From Lumbricus rubellus (lineage: Eukaryota; Annelida; Clitellata; Crassiclitellata; Lumbricidae), in NCBI GenBank assembly GCA_945859605.1, contig OX243825.1, forward strand, positions 17,568,548 to 17,632,547: 64,000 bases of DNA, read 5' to 3'. Shown in pieces: positions 13,412 through 24,211 of the stretch (positions are counted from its first letter, which is position 1; every line of letters begins with the position of its first letter). The notes under the pieces were generated by a model. The model worked only from the letters and a program-made list of their open reading frames with translations, was not told the origin of the DNA and ran no database searches. Position numbers and translations under genes: made by a program.

Positions 13412-13569
13412 CATGGGCGGAGTTTGGTTTCCGTTCTTTGGGAGGGGCTAACCCCGAGTCTGGGCCTTATTGGGAGGGCTAATCCCGAAAAAAGATACCA
13501 TTTTCATGGTAAAAAAGTTGAATCTGGGCCTTCTTGGAGGGGCTTAGCCCGTGGTAAACTCCGCCCATG
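13412..13569. mobile_element. 158-bp palindromic-ended MITE with 8-bp target duplication
   Basis: Perfect inverted ends CATGGGCGGAGTTT and AAACTCCGCCCATG. An 8-bp direct repeat GACGGGAG flanks it (13404-13411 and 13570-13577). An 8-bp duplication fits hAT-like elements. It lies 52 bp 3' of the last FN3 exon on the minus strand. A diverged relative is at 19283. Confidence 0.8.
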
Positions 13570-13620
13570 GACGGGAGGGGATCGTTGGGGTCACTCAGTT
13601 TCTTCTCCTCGAGTCCGCAC

Positions 13621-14244
13621 TCGTATCCAGCTCGCTCTCTCGACTCCACGGCATTTCCCCGTCACTTTCCATCACGTACTTCACCTGATATTTGTACTTG
13701 GCGTTGGGAACTAGGTTCTCTATGAGCACGAGGTTGTCGGCCAGGCTTCTCGTCACGTACTCCCCCGTCTCGTCCGCCCGTCGGTACCTCAACCGGTAGC
13801 CGACCGCCTTCCGAGGGGCCCCCGCTGCCCCCACCGCCCCTGGGGATCCGCAGTCGCCGCCCGCTGGCGTCTCTGGCCACGTGACGAAGGCATTGACCTT
13901 GTAGCTGAGGACGACGCGGAACTGGACGAACGGAGGTCGCGAGGGGTCACCTGGAAGGTCATCGGGGTCAGAGGTCGTTGTCGTGGTAACGTCGGTGAGG
14001 AAGGGACCGAGGTTCGGCTCCCGTTTCATCTTCCCGGCTGCTGCTGCTGAGTCGCCTGTTTCGTGGACTAGAGATGCGCTCTGTATGGCCTCTCCTCCTC
14101 CTCCTCCGTTACTGTCCTCTTTGTCCGTCTCCGTGTAGTCGTAGTCGTCCTCCTCCGTCTCGTTCAGTGCGATCACGTGACGAGAACTTCCGGTGTCGAC
14201 GTCTGTTGTCGGCTGAGGACCTCGAGTCGGTCCTTGAACGACGA
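13621..14244 (-). CDS. DCC/neogenin-like gene, exon H: acidic linker plus extra FN3 domain
   Basis: The acceptor GTTTCCAG is at 14245-14246. The phase-1 entry continues from the exon ending at 15665. About 90 residues of linker contain an acidic/tyrosine stretch (EEDDYDYTETDKED) and a Gly run. An FN3 domain follows, with the usual core: 'FVTW', 'GYRLRYR', 'LIENLVPNAKYKYQVKYV'. A possible donor (GT at 13620-13619, phase 1) is weak (GTGCGG). Without it the frame ends at a TGA at 13595-13597 and the product would stop shortly after this domain with no transmembrane segment. This domain comes after the one matching the last FN3 of vertebrate DCC, so it is additional. Confidence 0.7.
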
Positions 14245-14301
14245 CTGGAAACGAGGAACAACAACGATCAACATAATTTTATTATGTCATATCTACATGT
14301 A

Positions 14302-15314
14302 CAGGGTGGGCCAAAATAAATGCAACAACTTTGACGCCTTATAACTTGAACAATTTTTATCCGAACATCATGATCAATACACTAAATTGAAGGTAATTAT
14401 CCATTCTACTACTGTGTCAAATCTTGCGCTGATATACGGCACCGTTTAAATAAAAATTGTGGTGCGGCGCACACCTCTCAATTTTGAATGTAAATAATGA
14501 ACATCATGGCGCCGCTCACGGAAGAGGATAGAATTTTAATCAGAATCTTAAGAGTAGAAAAAGAATACAATGCACATCAGATGTTGATAGAATTCCCTTC
14601 TAGAAAATGGAATAAATATGCTCTACATCGATTGATTAAACAAATTGATGACACGGGAACGTCTAACAGCCGCAACTGTGGTCGCAAACGTTAATTCTCC
14701 CGCCGGCGCATCGTTCACGTCATAGGCCTACGGTTGCCTATCTGAACGCTAACGTACCAGAGTTTATTGAACCGGAGAACTGGCCACCGAACAACCCGGA
14801 TTTAAACCCGGTTGACTATTCGATCTGAGGTTGTCTTCAGCAACTGGTCTATCGTGAACCGATACGTGACGTTGAACATTTGAAAAAATCGATTGTTTAC
14901 TGCTGGGCTCAAATAACCCGAGCACTGGTGGCCTCAGCCATTGATCAGTGGTCGTCTCGTGTCCATGCTGTCATTAAAGCACGTGGTGGACATATTGAAT
15001 ATTCGACTTATGATAAATTCACTCAAGATATGAATTGTTATTAATTGTTAGAACTAGTGATTGTTTAGAATTGAGTCATTGACATTATTCAGTTTTGACA
15101 TTATTTTGGTTTATTCTTGCAGTTTCATGGCAAAAGAAGGACATCGAACATTAATAGCATTATCTCAAAAAGTCATAATAGTATCTCTTAGATATTTTGC
15201 AGAATGATAACATGGATAATTATGTTCAATCGGATATATAGGCCAAAACGCTCAGATAAAAATTGTTCAAGTTATAAGGCGTCAAAGTTGTTGCATTTAT
15301 TTTGGCCCACCCTG
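14302..15314 (+). mobile_element. Tc1/mariner-family element, internally deleted
   Basis: Perfect-looking terminal inverted repeats start CAGGGTGGGCCAAAATAAAT and extend about 55 bp, with TA on both sides. The left part encodes a transposase N-terminal helix-turn-helix (from ATG 14497; MAPLTEEDRILIRILR). The right part encodes a transposase C-terminus with PDLNPVDYSI around the third catalytic Asp, where the expected Trp codon is TGA. The central catalytic region is missing. It sits in the intron between exons G and H of the DCC-like gene. It is non-autonomous. Confidence 0.88.
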
Positions 15315-15354
15315 TACATTGTACGTCGTGTCTACGTAATCCTTGTTATAGCCT

Positions 15355-15500
15355 GTTGTATTGTATTGTGTTGTATTATATTGTACTGTACTGTATTGTA
15401 TTGTATTGTGTTGTATTATATTGTATTGTACTGTATTGTATTGCATTGGATTACATCTACAAATTTATAGAGCGCCTCTCACAGCGCACACCAATCATAG
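15355..15500. repeat. (TATTG)n microsatellite followed by a SINE/LINE-type tail
   Basis: Degenerate TTGTA/TATTG repeats run to about 15445, then 'tttatagagcgcctctcacagcgc', a diverged version of the shared SINE/LINE 3' tail. A similar pair occurs at 24325-24600. Confidence 0.7.
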
Positions 15501-15595
15501 GTGCTCCCAGTGCGAAGGCCGCAGAGAGGAAAGTAGTTTTGAGACAGCGGAAATAAGTACTTCTGGCACCAGTCAATGATGATAATGATGATGAT

Positions 15596-15627
<32 letters not shown>

Positions 15628-15664
15628 TGATGACGACGATGACATGGTTGAGGTCGACACCTAC

Positions 15665-15862
15665 CCGGTGTCGTTCTGGTGTCGTACTTGACGATGTCTG
15701 ACTTTGGACCTGGCCCAACGGAGTTCCTTGCCTGGACTCGGAAGTAGTATGTGACGCTGTCGTTGAGACCTTGAAGAGCGAAGTCTGTTCTCTGACGAAC
15801 GTTGGCTGTCTGCCATCTCTCGTATGGAAGCTCAACGTTCAGCGTATAGTAGATCGTGTAAT
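15665..15862 (-). CDS. DCC/neogenin-like gene, exon G: second half of the sixth-type FN3 domain
   Basis: Acceptor GGCACAG at 15863-15864; donor GT at 15664-15663 (CCGG|GTAGGT); phase 1 at both ends. It encodes DYTIYYTLNV, W, and TYYFRVQARNSVGPGPKSD. This matches the terminal FN3 domain of DCC and neogenin, where a YYF-x-x-QARN-S-x-G-x-GP motif is conserved. Together with exon F it forms one domain. Confidence 0.88.
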
Positions 15863-17232
15863 CTGTGCCAAGTATAATGTATATTATACGAACATTTTGC
15901 CACCATAGACTGTGCCAAATATTATACGAACATTTACCACCATAGACTACTTTTATCGCTATTGTCATTATCAATATTTACCATCTTGATATACTGTTAC
16001 TGTTGCTGCAATTATTGTTGTTATCACTATTAAGCTTATTGTTTTCATTATTAATATTATTAATATCGATTATTATTATTATCCTTATTATTACTATTAT
16101 TATTATTGTTGTTTTGTTGTTGTTGTTTTGTTTTACCTAACTGTTCTTGAAATTATCATTTTTATTGGAAATAGCTTTTCCTGTCTCCGTGCAACGTTTT
16201 CCAGCTTGCTACTAATGAACTTCTAACAATTATAAAGGTTATGGAGAGCATCAGAGGTACATGTACATGAAAATGCGCTATATAAAATCTCTATAAATAC
16301 ATAGGGAGTAACCTGAGTACATAATAGTACATGTATTGCATCTGGTAAAAACTTCAGCACCTTTTCACCTTGCGATATTAACAGTGTTCGTAACACAAAT
16401 GTTATTTTAGCACTTTGGTTTATGTTTATATTTCAGCAGAGTATCGGTGCAATATACATGTATAACAGATACATGCAGCAAGTGAAGAGGCCGTTAATGA
16501 AACAACCAAACTGTTCATAATATAAAGAGTCACATTGTGGCTTTCGTTTAGTATATTAAAGTGGAAATGCGGCATATAATAAATATCCAGACATCCAGTG
16601 CTGCACCTGTTTGACGTGTGCCTTGAAGTAGCAACCACTTGTTATACTCAACAGAACAGATACCACGCGCTTCAAGTGAGACAGATGACCGTCAGTACAG
16701 CAGGGTTTCTGCTACTTTCAAATTTATTGTCCAGAGAACCAGTCGCTGTTGAACTGCCTCCCATCGTTTCTCACGAACTCGCTCTACCTTCCGCCCTCCG
16801 CTACTTGATCTCTGTTTCTCAATCGTCTTGCCTCTCTGCCTTCTCCTCATCATGTATTATTGCTATTCTGTGCTTCACCTCTCTGTTTTTTTTCTCTCTT
16901 TACATGTTTCTCTTACTCTCTGTTTCTGTCTCTATCTCTGCCTCTATCTCTGTCTCTGCCTCTGTCTTTGTCTCTGCCTCTGCCTCTCTATCTGTCTGTC
17001 TGTCTCTCTCTCTCTTGTTCTCTCATCTCCTGTCCGTCTGCATGTCTGTCTCTCTTGTTCTCTTTTGTTCTGTCTTGTTCTCATCTGTCCTGTTTCCTGT
17101 CTTTCTGCCTGTCTCTCTGTCTGTCTGTATATGTCTGTATGTCCGTCTGTCTGTCTGTCTGTCTGTGTCTGTCTGTCCGTCCGTCCGTCCGTCTGTCTGT
17201 CTGTCTGTCTGTCTGTGTCCCTCTTGTTGTAC
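15863..17232. other. Intron F/G with CT-rich simple repeats
   Basis: Holds AT-rich sequence with ATT/TTG runs (16000-16130) and a long CTGTCTCT-type polypyrimidine tract (16905-17222) whose reading frames are meaningless. The tract ends about 10 bp from exon F's donor. Confidence 0.75.
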
Positions 17233-17340
17233 CTGTGATGTTTCCGTTCGTCTGCTTCGGTGGTCTCCAGCTGACGATGGCTGTCGATGGATCGCTACTC
17301 AACCGTGTCACCGTCACGCTCCGTGGCGGAGAACTAGGCG
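17233..17340 (-). CDS. DCC/neogenin-like gene, exon F: first half of the sixth-type FN3 domain
   Basis: Acceptor CATGTAG at 17341-17342; donor CACAG|GTACAA; 108 bp, phase 1 to phase 1. It encodes APSSPPRSVTVTRLSS and IVSWRPPKQTNGNIT, the A-C strands of an FN3 domain with the core Trp and 'PP..NG.I' loop. It joins in frame to exon G. Confidence 0.85.
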
Positions 17341-17705
17341 CTACATGAAACAATGAAACAATGAAACAATACAACATTACAATTGTTATATGCCATCTAT
17401 TGTACTCTGCTGCAGCAACCAAGTACATCATCATCGACGAACGCTAATGGCTGAAATTGTTTTACAAGTGCATCACCGAAATGTACTTAAAACACAATGC
17501 GTGCCATCTAGGATACACACGTGTATATACAGGTACAAGCATACAAATACACATGCATACATGTATTCATGCTTGCAAGCGTACGTACATGGATAGATAC
17601 ATAGACACGTAATAACTATACATGTGAGCAAAGCATGAATATGTACATAGTATTACACACATACATAATATGTTGACTGACTGCATGACAGACTGTCTGA
17701 CTGAC

Positions 17706-18326
17706 GGTGTCACGACAACTCGTCTACCGACAACTCGTCTAACGACAAGTGGTATCCGGACAATTCGTCTACGACAACTGGTCTACAGACAACTGATCCA
17801 GCGCTTTAGAAATAGAAGCTGTATAAAAGTTTTTACACGTGAAATGGAGGTTGGATTGATGAAAAAAACGCAAGAGAAATGGAATCTGGATTATGGCTCT
17901 TTTACAAGTGAAATAGAAGCTGGTTTTGACGAAAATAACGTATGAGAAATAAAAGCTGGATGAAAGTATTTCGTGATCTGAAATAGAAGCTGGATTGATG
18001 AAAAAACGCTTAAGTAATGGAAGCTGGATGAGGGTATTTTTTATATCTGAAATAGAAGCTGGATTGACGAAAATAACAGGTGAGAAATAGAAGCTGGATT
18101 TAAAAAAATTTATATCTAAAGTATATAGAAGCTGGATGCATGTCGAAATACATAAATAAAATCATAAATCCAGCTTCCATTTGAGCTTTTAAAAAACATT
18201 TTTATAAATCCACCTTCTATTTCATCGATACTATTCGTCTGTAGACCAGTTGTTGTAAGACCAATTGTCCGGAGACGAGTTGTCGTTAGACGAGTTGTCG
18301 GTAGACCATGCAGTTGTCGTGGAACC
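17706..18326 (-). mobile_element. Foldback element FB-B, related to FB-A
   Basis: Inverted arms of about 90 bp (17706-17798 and 18240-18326) are built from units such as ACGACAACTCGTCT. Termini are GGTGTCACGACAA on the left and, inverted, GGTTCCACGACAA on the right. These are the same unequal pair as FB-A, so FB-B lies in the opposite orientation. CTGACTGAC flanks it (17697-17705 and 18327-18335), a 9-bp duplication, although the surroundings are CTGA-rich. The interior carries about eight degenerate copies of 'gaaatagaagctggattgat', the last inverted. No transposase. Confidence 0.75.
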
Positions 18327-18424
18327 CTGACTGACTGTCTTACTGACTGACTAGCTGACTAACTGACTGACCGACTGACTGACCAACTGACCGACTGACT
18401 GACCGACTGGTTCCCTGCACCTAC

Positions 18425-18733
18425 CTGTTTCCATCGTCCTGTTAACGACAACATCGGAGAATGCGCTGTTCAGTCCATCCTTGACGAGGCCGACCTTGAA
18501 CTCGTAGGTCGTCGCGGGCAACAGGTTGTACAGAACAACGTGCAACTCCTTGACGACAACGGTTTTGTCGTTGCCGTTGTTCGTTGTCTGGTAACGGACG
18601 TTGTAGTAACGGTTGTCTGTGACCGTTTGTTGTCGACCAAGCGATGTGTCGGACCATTGCAACCAGACGGTTGTCGGCGATAGGACCTTGCTGCGGAGGT
18701 TGGTTGGTGCTGGCAGAGACCCGGAGACTTGCG
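18425..18733 (-). CDS. DCC/neogenin-like gene, exon E: fifth-type FN3 domain
   Basis: Acceptor TTATGCAG at 18734-18735; donor ACAG|GTAGGT; 309 bp, phase 1 to phase 1, so it is a complete FN3 module. It encodes LPAPTNLRSKVLSPTTVWLQW, a polar insertion, 'YYNVRYQT' and LYNLLPATTYEFKVGLVKDG. The 'W-x-D-x-S/T' start with an inserted loop and the E-F-K/S-V end match the fifth FN3 domain of DCC/neogenin. Confidence 0.88.
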
Positions 18734-18837
18734 CTGCATAAAAAGAACAGAAATGAAACTCAGTTTTTTGATAGGGTTGTCGATTTGGTGGTTAGTAAGG
18801 GTTCGGAATTCAAGACTTAAGTCTTCAACCGAGTTTT

Positions 18838-19045
18838 ACCACTTGGAGTTTTTTACCATTTGGAGTTTTTTTACCACGTGGGGTTTTACCACTTGGAGTT
18901 TGCCACTTGGAGTTTTACCACTTGGAGTTTTTTGCCACTTGGAGTTTTACCACTTGGAGTTTTACCACTTGGAGTTATACCACTTTTGGTTTTACCACTT
19001 GGAGTTTTACCGCTTGGTGTTTTACCACTTGGAGTTTTACCCCCA
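18838..19045 (+). repeat. Minisatellite of about 17 bp: TTTTACCACTTGGAG
   Basis: About 13 degenerate head-to-tail copies with variable T-run length. It lies in the intron upstream of exon E. Confidence 0.9.
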
Positions 19046-19282
19046 ATGAACTCTACCCAATGAGTATTCTGAAATCCCTCCATATAGTCAACAATCATAG
19101 AGTAAGTAAGTACAGTACGCACTGCAGGAGTCAAGCGGCCGGCTAGACCTCATCATTCTGCATTTCTGCTGATCTCAAACTCATCAAACTTCTTGGACAA
19201 AGTGACAAAAAATAGCATTACGAGGCAAACAATTAACTTTAAAGAATAATATTCGCAATAAAATCCTAAAGTAAACAGGGTC

Positions 19283-19422
19283 TTGGGCGGAGTTTGGTTT
19301 CCATTCTTGGGGGGGCTAATGCCTTCTTGGGGGGGTCTAAACCCGGAAAAATTTAACATTTACATGGCAAAAAAGCTGAATCTGGGTCTTTTTGGGAGCT
19401 TACCCTCCCCTATATCCCCTGA
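19283..19422 (+). mobile_element. Relative of the CATGGGCGGAG MITE
   Basis: The left half ('gggcggagtttggtttcc') and middle match the 13412 copy. The right terminal repeat is diverged. An 11-bp direct repeat TAAACAGGGTC flanks it (19272-19282 and 19423-19433). Confidence 0.6.
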
Positions 19423-19433
19423 TAAACAGGGTC

Positions 19434-20371
19434 AAACAAAGACGAATAAAACATCAACTGTCTTAGACATCCTATGGAGGAAATTCAACTGACTAATCTG
19501 TTAAGCACATGCGGGGGATGTCACCCTCAGTAATCGAAAATTCCAGTTGTCTATAGAGTTAGGCGTGGGCACTAGCTTATTCAAGAGCCGCCAAGGGTCA
19601 GAGAGGCTGCTGCCTTTAATCAGATAAGAATCGCCCCAGTTGCTTTGACCGTAACTTGAGAATAAATGGAAGCAGGTCTGCATGCTCCACCCGATTCGAG
19701 GAAATTTATTTGCTGAAACTGATAAGCCGACTTTAAACATTAATTTTATTGTTGCATCTGTTTCATTGCAACACTCAATGAACGGAGAAGGTCACAGGGT
19801 TTCCAGCGCGGATTTTTCATTCAGCATATATCAGGCGGATAAGAAGACTTACTTTATATCAGCCAAGTCCCTGGACAGCTTCGAACTCCCGATAGAGGAC
19901 GAAAGAAATTACATTTCCCGGGCAAGCTCACTATACGGAGACATTCAGCCATGTGGGCCCCTTCATAATTATATTTTATCAGATTTGCACAGAATGGAAT
20001 GAATTTTGTTATTGCTTTAATAGTTTCCTTCATGGTGTAACTGGCTGCGGTGTATGTCAGCAAGAGTTCAATTGGACGAATATGCCATCAAAGGAATATA
20101 ATGCATGTAGGACATTGTATAGGTCTATTAGTATTACCAAAGTCGACAAAATGAATTATGGTAGGCCTACGTGGATATCACACAATAAGCCCACTGTGTG
20201 GTTTAAGTTGTTTAAGAAAAAAGTTATGTACAGTAGGCCTATAGTATAATTTATGCTGTATATTATACCCTGAGATAGCACATAGTTTAGGACTTTGATC
20301 ATGTGTAGTAAGGTATCAGCTGTAATCGGATGCTCCATAAAATAAGCGGCACACTGTCCTGCTGAGTCCAT
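19434..20371. other. Intron sequence with an unexplained ORF
   Basis: A 106-codon plus-strand ORF (19682-20002) has ordinary coding-like composition but no domain I recognise and no obvious splice context. It is not called a gene. Confidence 0.4.
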
Positions 20372-20728
20372 GGGCGCCCGCACATAGGGGCAAGGGGGAG
20401 GCACTTGCCCCCCCCCCTGGAAAATTGAAACCCATTTTTCTCACTACTACTTTTGGTGTTTATAACAAATTTCTTCGCAGTGGAGAATTAAAAAACCTAC
20501 TTTTAACTAATACTTCGTGATTTTTTAAGCAAGTTTCTTTGCAAAAAGAAACAATTCATATTAAAATTTTTTTTAAATGAAACTGAGAAATTTACATCAA
20601 GAAACCTATGTGAAAATACCCATGCATGTTCTTAACTCCCCGCTTTGCATTTTTTTACCTCCTGCTAAAAAAATTCAACGTTGACCATTGTGTTTTGCCC
20701 CCTCCTGCAAAAATTTCTGCGGGCGCCC
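20372..20728 (+). mobile_element. GGCGCCCGCA MITE, copy 3 (best full-length copy)
   Basis: Starts GGGCGCCCGCACATAGGGGC and ends CTGCGGGCGCCC, 357 bp, with CAT/ATG at the junctions. The interior has degenerate direct repeats around 'aatttcttcgca'. Confidence 0.82.
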
Positions 20729-21108
20729 ATGGCTGAGTCTGAGCTATATTATGGTTTACGAGACAGTTTGAGAATTGCTGCAGCACTGAAATATTTATCT
20801 ATGAAATATTCATCAGATATGCTTGTAAACTGCAATTTCGGCACATATGAAGTTGAAAGAAACATATCTTTTTATCCGTTCAACGTTATCTCATGAAATT
20901 TTGGAATCATATTCTTGGTCCAATTCTCTAAATATGTGGACAGTTTTAGCGTGATATGTTATTAGGTATTAGAGATATATGAAAAATAGTTTGGCTTAGT
21001 TTTTGTAATCACGGTGTATTATGTTAAGACAGCTCGTTTATCTTGCGAGTGCAAGTAGAATAAACCGCAGTGTATATGTATATATGTACATATATATATG
21101 TAGGCCTG

Positions 21109-21145
<37 letters not shown>

Positions 21146-21162
21146 GGGATGTTAAGACTCAC

Positions 21163-21258
21163 AAGGCGTGTCTATCGTGTAGACTAAATCATAGACGACT
21201 GGTCCTTTTCCGACGTTGTTGAAGGCTCTTACGCTGATAACGTATTGAGTAAGTTTCT
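21163..21258 (-). CDS. DCC/neogenin-like gene, exon D: end of the fourth-type FN3 domain
   Basis: Acceptor TTTCACAG at 21259-21260; donor CCTT|GTGAGT; 96 bp, phase 1 to phase 1. It encodes KLTQYVISVRAFNNVGKGP, the F-G strands of an FN3 domain. It continues exon C in frame. 'YVIS-x-R/K-AFNN-x-G-x-G' is characteristic of this position in DCC/neogenin. The exon is short and easily missed. Confidence 0.88.
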
Positions 21259-21362
21259 CTGTGAAACACAAAACACATTCAGAGTATAGTTGAGACCGAA
21301 ATGCTTCTTCGGTGATATTAGGAATTTATGTCGCGGAAGACATTCTAAAATGGTTGATAATA

Positions 21363-21815
21363 TGAGAGAGAGACAGACAGACAGACAGAGACAGACAGAC
21401 AGAGACAGACAGAGACAGACAGAGACAGACAGACAGAGACAGAGAGATAGAGGCACACACAGAGACACAGAGAGAGACAGAGACAGACAGAGAAACGCAG
21501 GAATAGAGACATAGAGAGAGCCACAGTGATAGACAGACAGAGACAGAGACAGACAGACAGACAGAGACAGAGAGATAGAGGCACACACAGAGACACAGAG
21601 AGAGACAGAGATAGACAGAGAAACACAGGAATAGAGACATAGAGAGAGCCACAGTGATAGACAGACAGAGGCAGAGACAGACAGACAGAGACAGAGAGAT
21701 AGAGGCACAAACAGAGACATAGAGAGAGACAGAGATATACAGAGACCCACAGGGACAGAGACACAAAGAGAGACACACAGTGATAGACAGACAGAGACAA
21801 GCAGACAAATACATA
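21363..21815. repeat. AGACAGAG-type purine microsatellite with a higher-order repeat
   Basis: Within the GACAGA tract, a segment of about 130 bp ('agagatagaggcacacacagagac ... atagagagagccacagtgatag') recurs about three times. The long reading frames here are spurious. Confidence 0.9.
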
Positions 21816-22384
21816 TAGAGAGATAAGAGTTTTATGTGTATAAGTCCTGGGAAAAGAAAACTACATGAGCATCGAGCAACATCTAGATCACATTGCACTT
21901 TAAATTGTCCTATATTATAGGTGCCCTGGATCCGAAATTCCTCTTTCCAGCACTGCATCCGTGTAGCCTATAATATTTCCTCATTGATAATTACTAAATC
22001 AGAGTCACATTGTGTCAAATTGTGTCAAATTGTGTCACATTGTGTCACATCACGAAACATCAGATCGCATTCGATAACAAAACATTTTTCTCATTTAAAT
22101 AGCACGAATAAAATAAAGTGCAGAATAAATAGTTGATCATTGTAGAAACATAATTATATTGGATATATTGGAGTAAGTATGTTATTTTAAAACATTTGAC
22201 TTTGATTGGCTCTATTATAGATGATGTAGGCCTACGTTTATTAACTACATGAATGTCTGTACAAAAACTGCGGATTGCAATGGGCCAATAAAGGAATGTT
22301 CTTCTGATCTTATGTATGTTATTTTTTATTTATCTTATGCTATCTTATCTGTTATCTTATCTCATCTCATCTTTTGGTATTTTA

Positions 22385-22577
22385 CAGGGCTTTTTTAACG
22401 TGCATTGCACACAAATTGTGCAGTTCTAAACGGATTTGTGCAGCTGTAGAAGCACTTCTGTACAGTTAAAACTAGCAAAGGCAGTCATTGTCCTCCAATT
22501 GGAAGTAATTTACCATAGAGGATGGGAAGGAAAAGAAGAGGCTGTGCAGTTCTAAGAATTCCTTAAAAACAGCTCTG
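22385..22577 (+). mobile_element. CAGGGCTTTTTT MITE, copy 3
   Basis: Starts CAGGGCTTTTTTAACG and ends TTAAAAACAGCTCTG. It lies 50 bp from exon C in the C/D intron. Confidence 0.78.
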
Positions 22578-22627
22578 CTATATTATCTGATTCCATGGCA
22601 CCACATGTTCCAGAGCATCTTGCTTAC

Positions 22628-22819
22628 TGAGGTTCTTAACCGTCACGTTTCTTCGATGTCCTTCGAGGTATTGCCAGTTGACATCCGGGACTCCTTCGCC
22701 GTAGCCAATCACGTACCCGCGCACCTCAGCGCCATCTTCCGGTGGTTCCCAGCTCACGATGACGTAATCGGAGAACGCCCGTGACGTCACTCTCCTTGGC
22801 AGACCTGGCGCACTCGTCT
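22628..22819 (-). CDS. DCC/neogenin-like gene, exon C: first part of the fourth-type FN3 domain
   Basis: Acceptor TCTTGTAG at 22820-22821; donor CTCA|GTAAGC; 192 bp, phase 1 to phase 1. It encodes APGLPRRVTSR, VIVSWEPPEDGAEVRGYVIG and YGEGVPD. The R-GY-x-IGYG-x-G-x-P motif is the strongest single match to DCC/neogenin in the window. Confidence 0.9.
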
Positions 22820-22929
22820 CTACAAGACGACAACACATGTATGAGATCATTAAAACACAGATGATTATGTGGACGATTGAAAACAGCAGCGAAGTTGATG
22901 TGGATGATGCTACTGGCAATGACATGATG

Positions 22930-23205
22930 ATGACGACAAATGAAGCTATCACGAAGACGACGACGACGATGGTGATAATGATGATGATGACGACGACGAT
23001 GACGATGATTATGACGACGACGACGGTGACGATCACGATGATGATGACGATGATGACGATAGTAGCGATCACGATGACAATGATGCTGATACTGATGAGG
23101 ATGATGAGGATGATGACGATGATGATGACGATGGTGATGATGATGACGATGACTACAACGATGGTGATGACGACGATGACGAAGACGACAACGATATTGT
23201 TGTTG
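22930..23205. repeat. GATGAC/GACGAC imperfect microsatellite
   Basis: Imperfect GAT/GAC triplets between exons B and C. Poly-His, poly-Met and poly-Ile frames are artefacts. Confidence 0.92.
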
Positions 23206-23238
23206 CTTAATTAATACGATTCCAATAATACCCACCAC

Positions 23239-23575
23239 CTGAGTTAAGTCCTCCCGCGGATGAACCACCTCCTCCTCCTCCTCCAGTTCCAATTCGATAA
23301 GACTGATCAACCGACGATGATGATGAAGTCCTCACAACGACCCATCTGCTCGGCTTGCTTCTCCCCTCGCAGTTCACAACGACCAACCGAACGTTGTAGG
23401 TCGTGTCCGGCATCAGACCATGCAGACTGACGGACAGCCTCGCTCCGTCCACCTTCCACGTCCTCACCCGCTTCACTCCCTGGTGCTTCAGACGGATCAG
23501 GTAGCGGCGGACGGGGCAGTCAGCGCCACCAGCGGCGGTGGTTGGTGCGGGAGCGGGCCACTTCAACGTGATCGT
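23239..23575 (-). CDS. DCC/neogenin-like gene, exon B: FN3 domain body and Ser/Gly linker
   Basis: Acceptor GATTGTAG at 23576-23577; donor TCAG|GTGGTG; 337 bp, phase 0 to phase 1. It encodes TITLKWPAP, 'CPVRRYLIRLKHQ', 'LHGLMPDTTYNVRLVVVNCEG' and a Ser-run/Gly-rich linker. Exon A supplies the first strand. By position this is the third FN3-type domain of the receptor. The acceptor's upstream sequence is the (TTGA)n tail of a LINE insertion. Confidence 0.85.
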
Positions 23576-23593
23576 CTACAATCAATCAATCAA

Positions 23594-23908
23594 TCACATA
23601 AGTTTATATAGCGCCCCTTCAAGATCTCTACTCCGAGGCGCTCCCAACCCAGGCCTGGTCAAAAAGGAAAGTCTTGAGAGGACAATAGAAAGAGCCAGGG
23701 GAAGCGAACGGAGAGCGGGAGGGAGGCCATTCCAGATAGATGGACCTACCACGGGAAATGCTCTTCGCTGCCTAGTAGCGGTACGATAAAAAAAAGGGAC
23801 AAGATAGTCACCGCGGGCAGCTGACCGCAGCGAACGACGGCCCAAAAAACGGAGACAGGAGTAAAAAGCTCGCATAGGTAGGATGGAGCTACAGTCTACA
23901 TTTGACAA
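23594..23908 (-). mobile_element. 3' end of a CR1/L2-like non-LTR retrotransposon (reverse transcriptase C-terminus)
   Basis: It encodes AFPVVGPSIWNGLPPALRSL, typical of the extreme C-terminus of CR1/L2/jockey-like ORF2 proteins. The frame runs through the shared tail (GGAGCGCCTCGGAGTAGAGA ...) and stops at a TGA at 23594-23596, just inside the tail. (TGAT)n follows. The same tail ends the SINEs in this window. 5'-truncated. Confidence 0.78.
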
Positions 23909-24211
23909 CCATCCATCCAGGTATCAATCAATCAATCAAACGATCAATCATTATATCATTCATTCTTTAATTATTGGGACTTATATAGCGCTTTTTAAGG
24001 CTGCTACTCAGAAGCGCTCCAGACCCAATCTCGGCTGAAAAGTAGGCTACTGTCTTAAGGCTGCGATAAAGCGCATCTGAGCAAATCATTGGTATTAAGG
24101 CGTGAAAATAGTGCAGGGAGTTCATTCCATAATTATATCATTGGGCCAAATCATTATATCTGTCAATCAATCAATCATTCAAACAATCAGTCAATCAATC
24201 AACTGGTTCAC

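Noticed and set aside
19682..20002. 106-codon ORF in an FN3 intron
   Set aside because: No domain, no splice support and opposite strand to the gene; left as unexplained.
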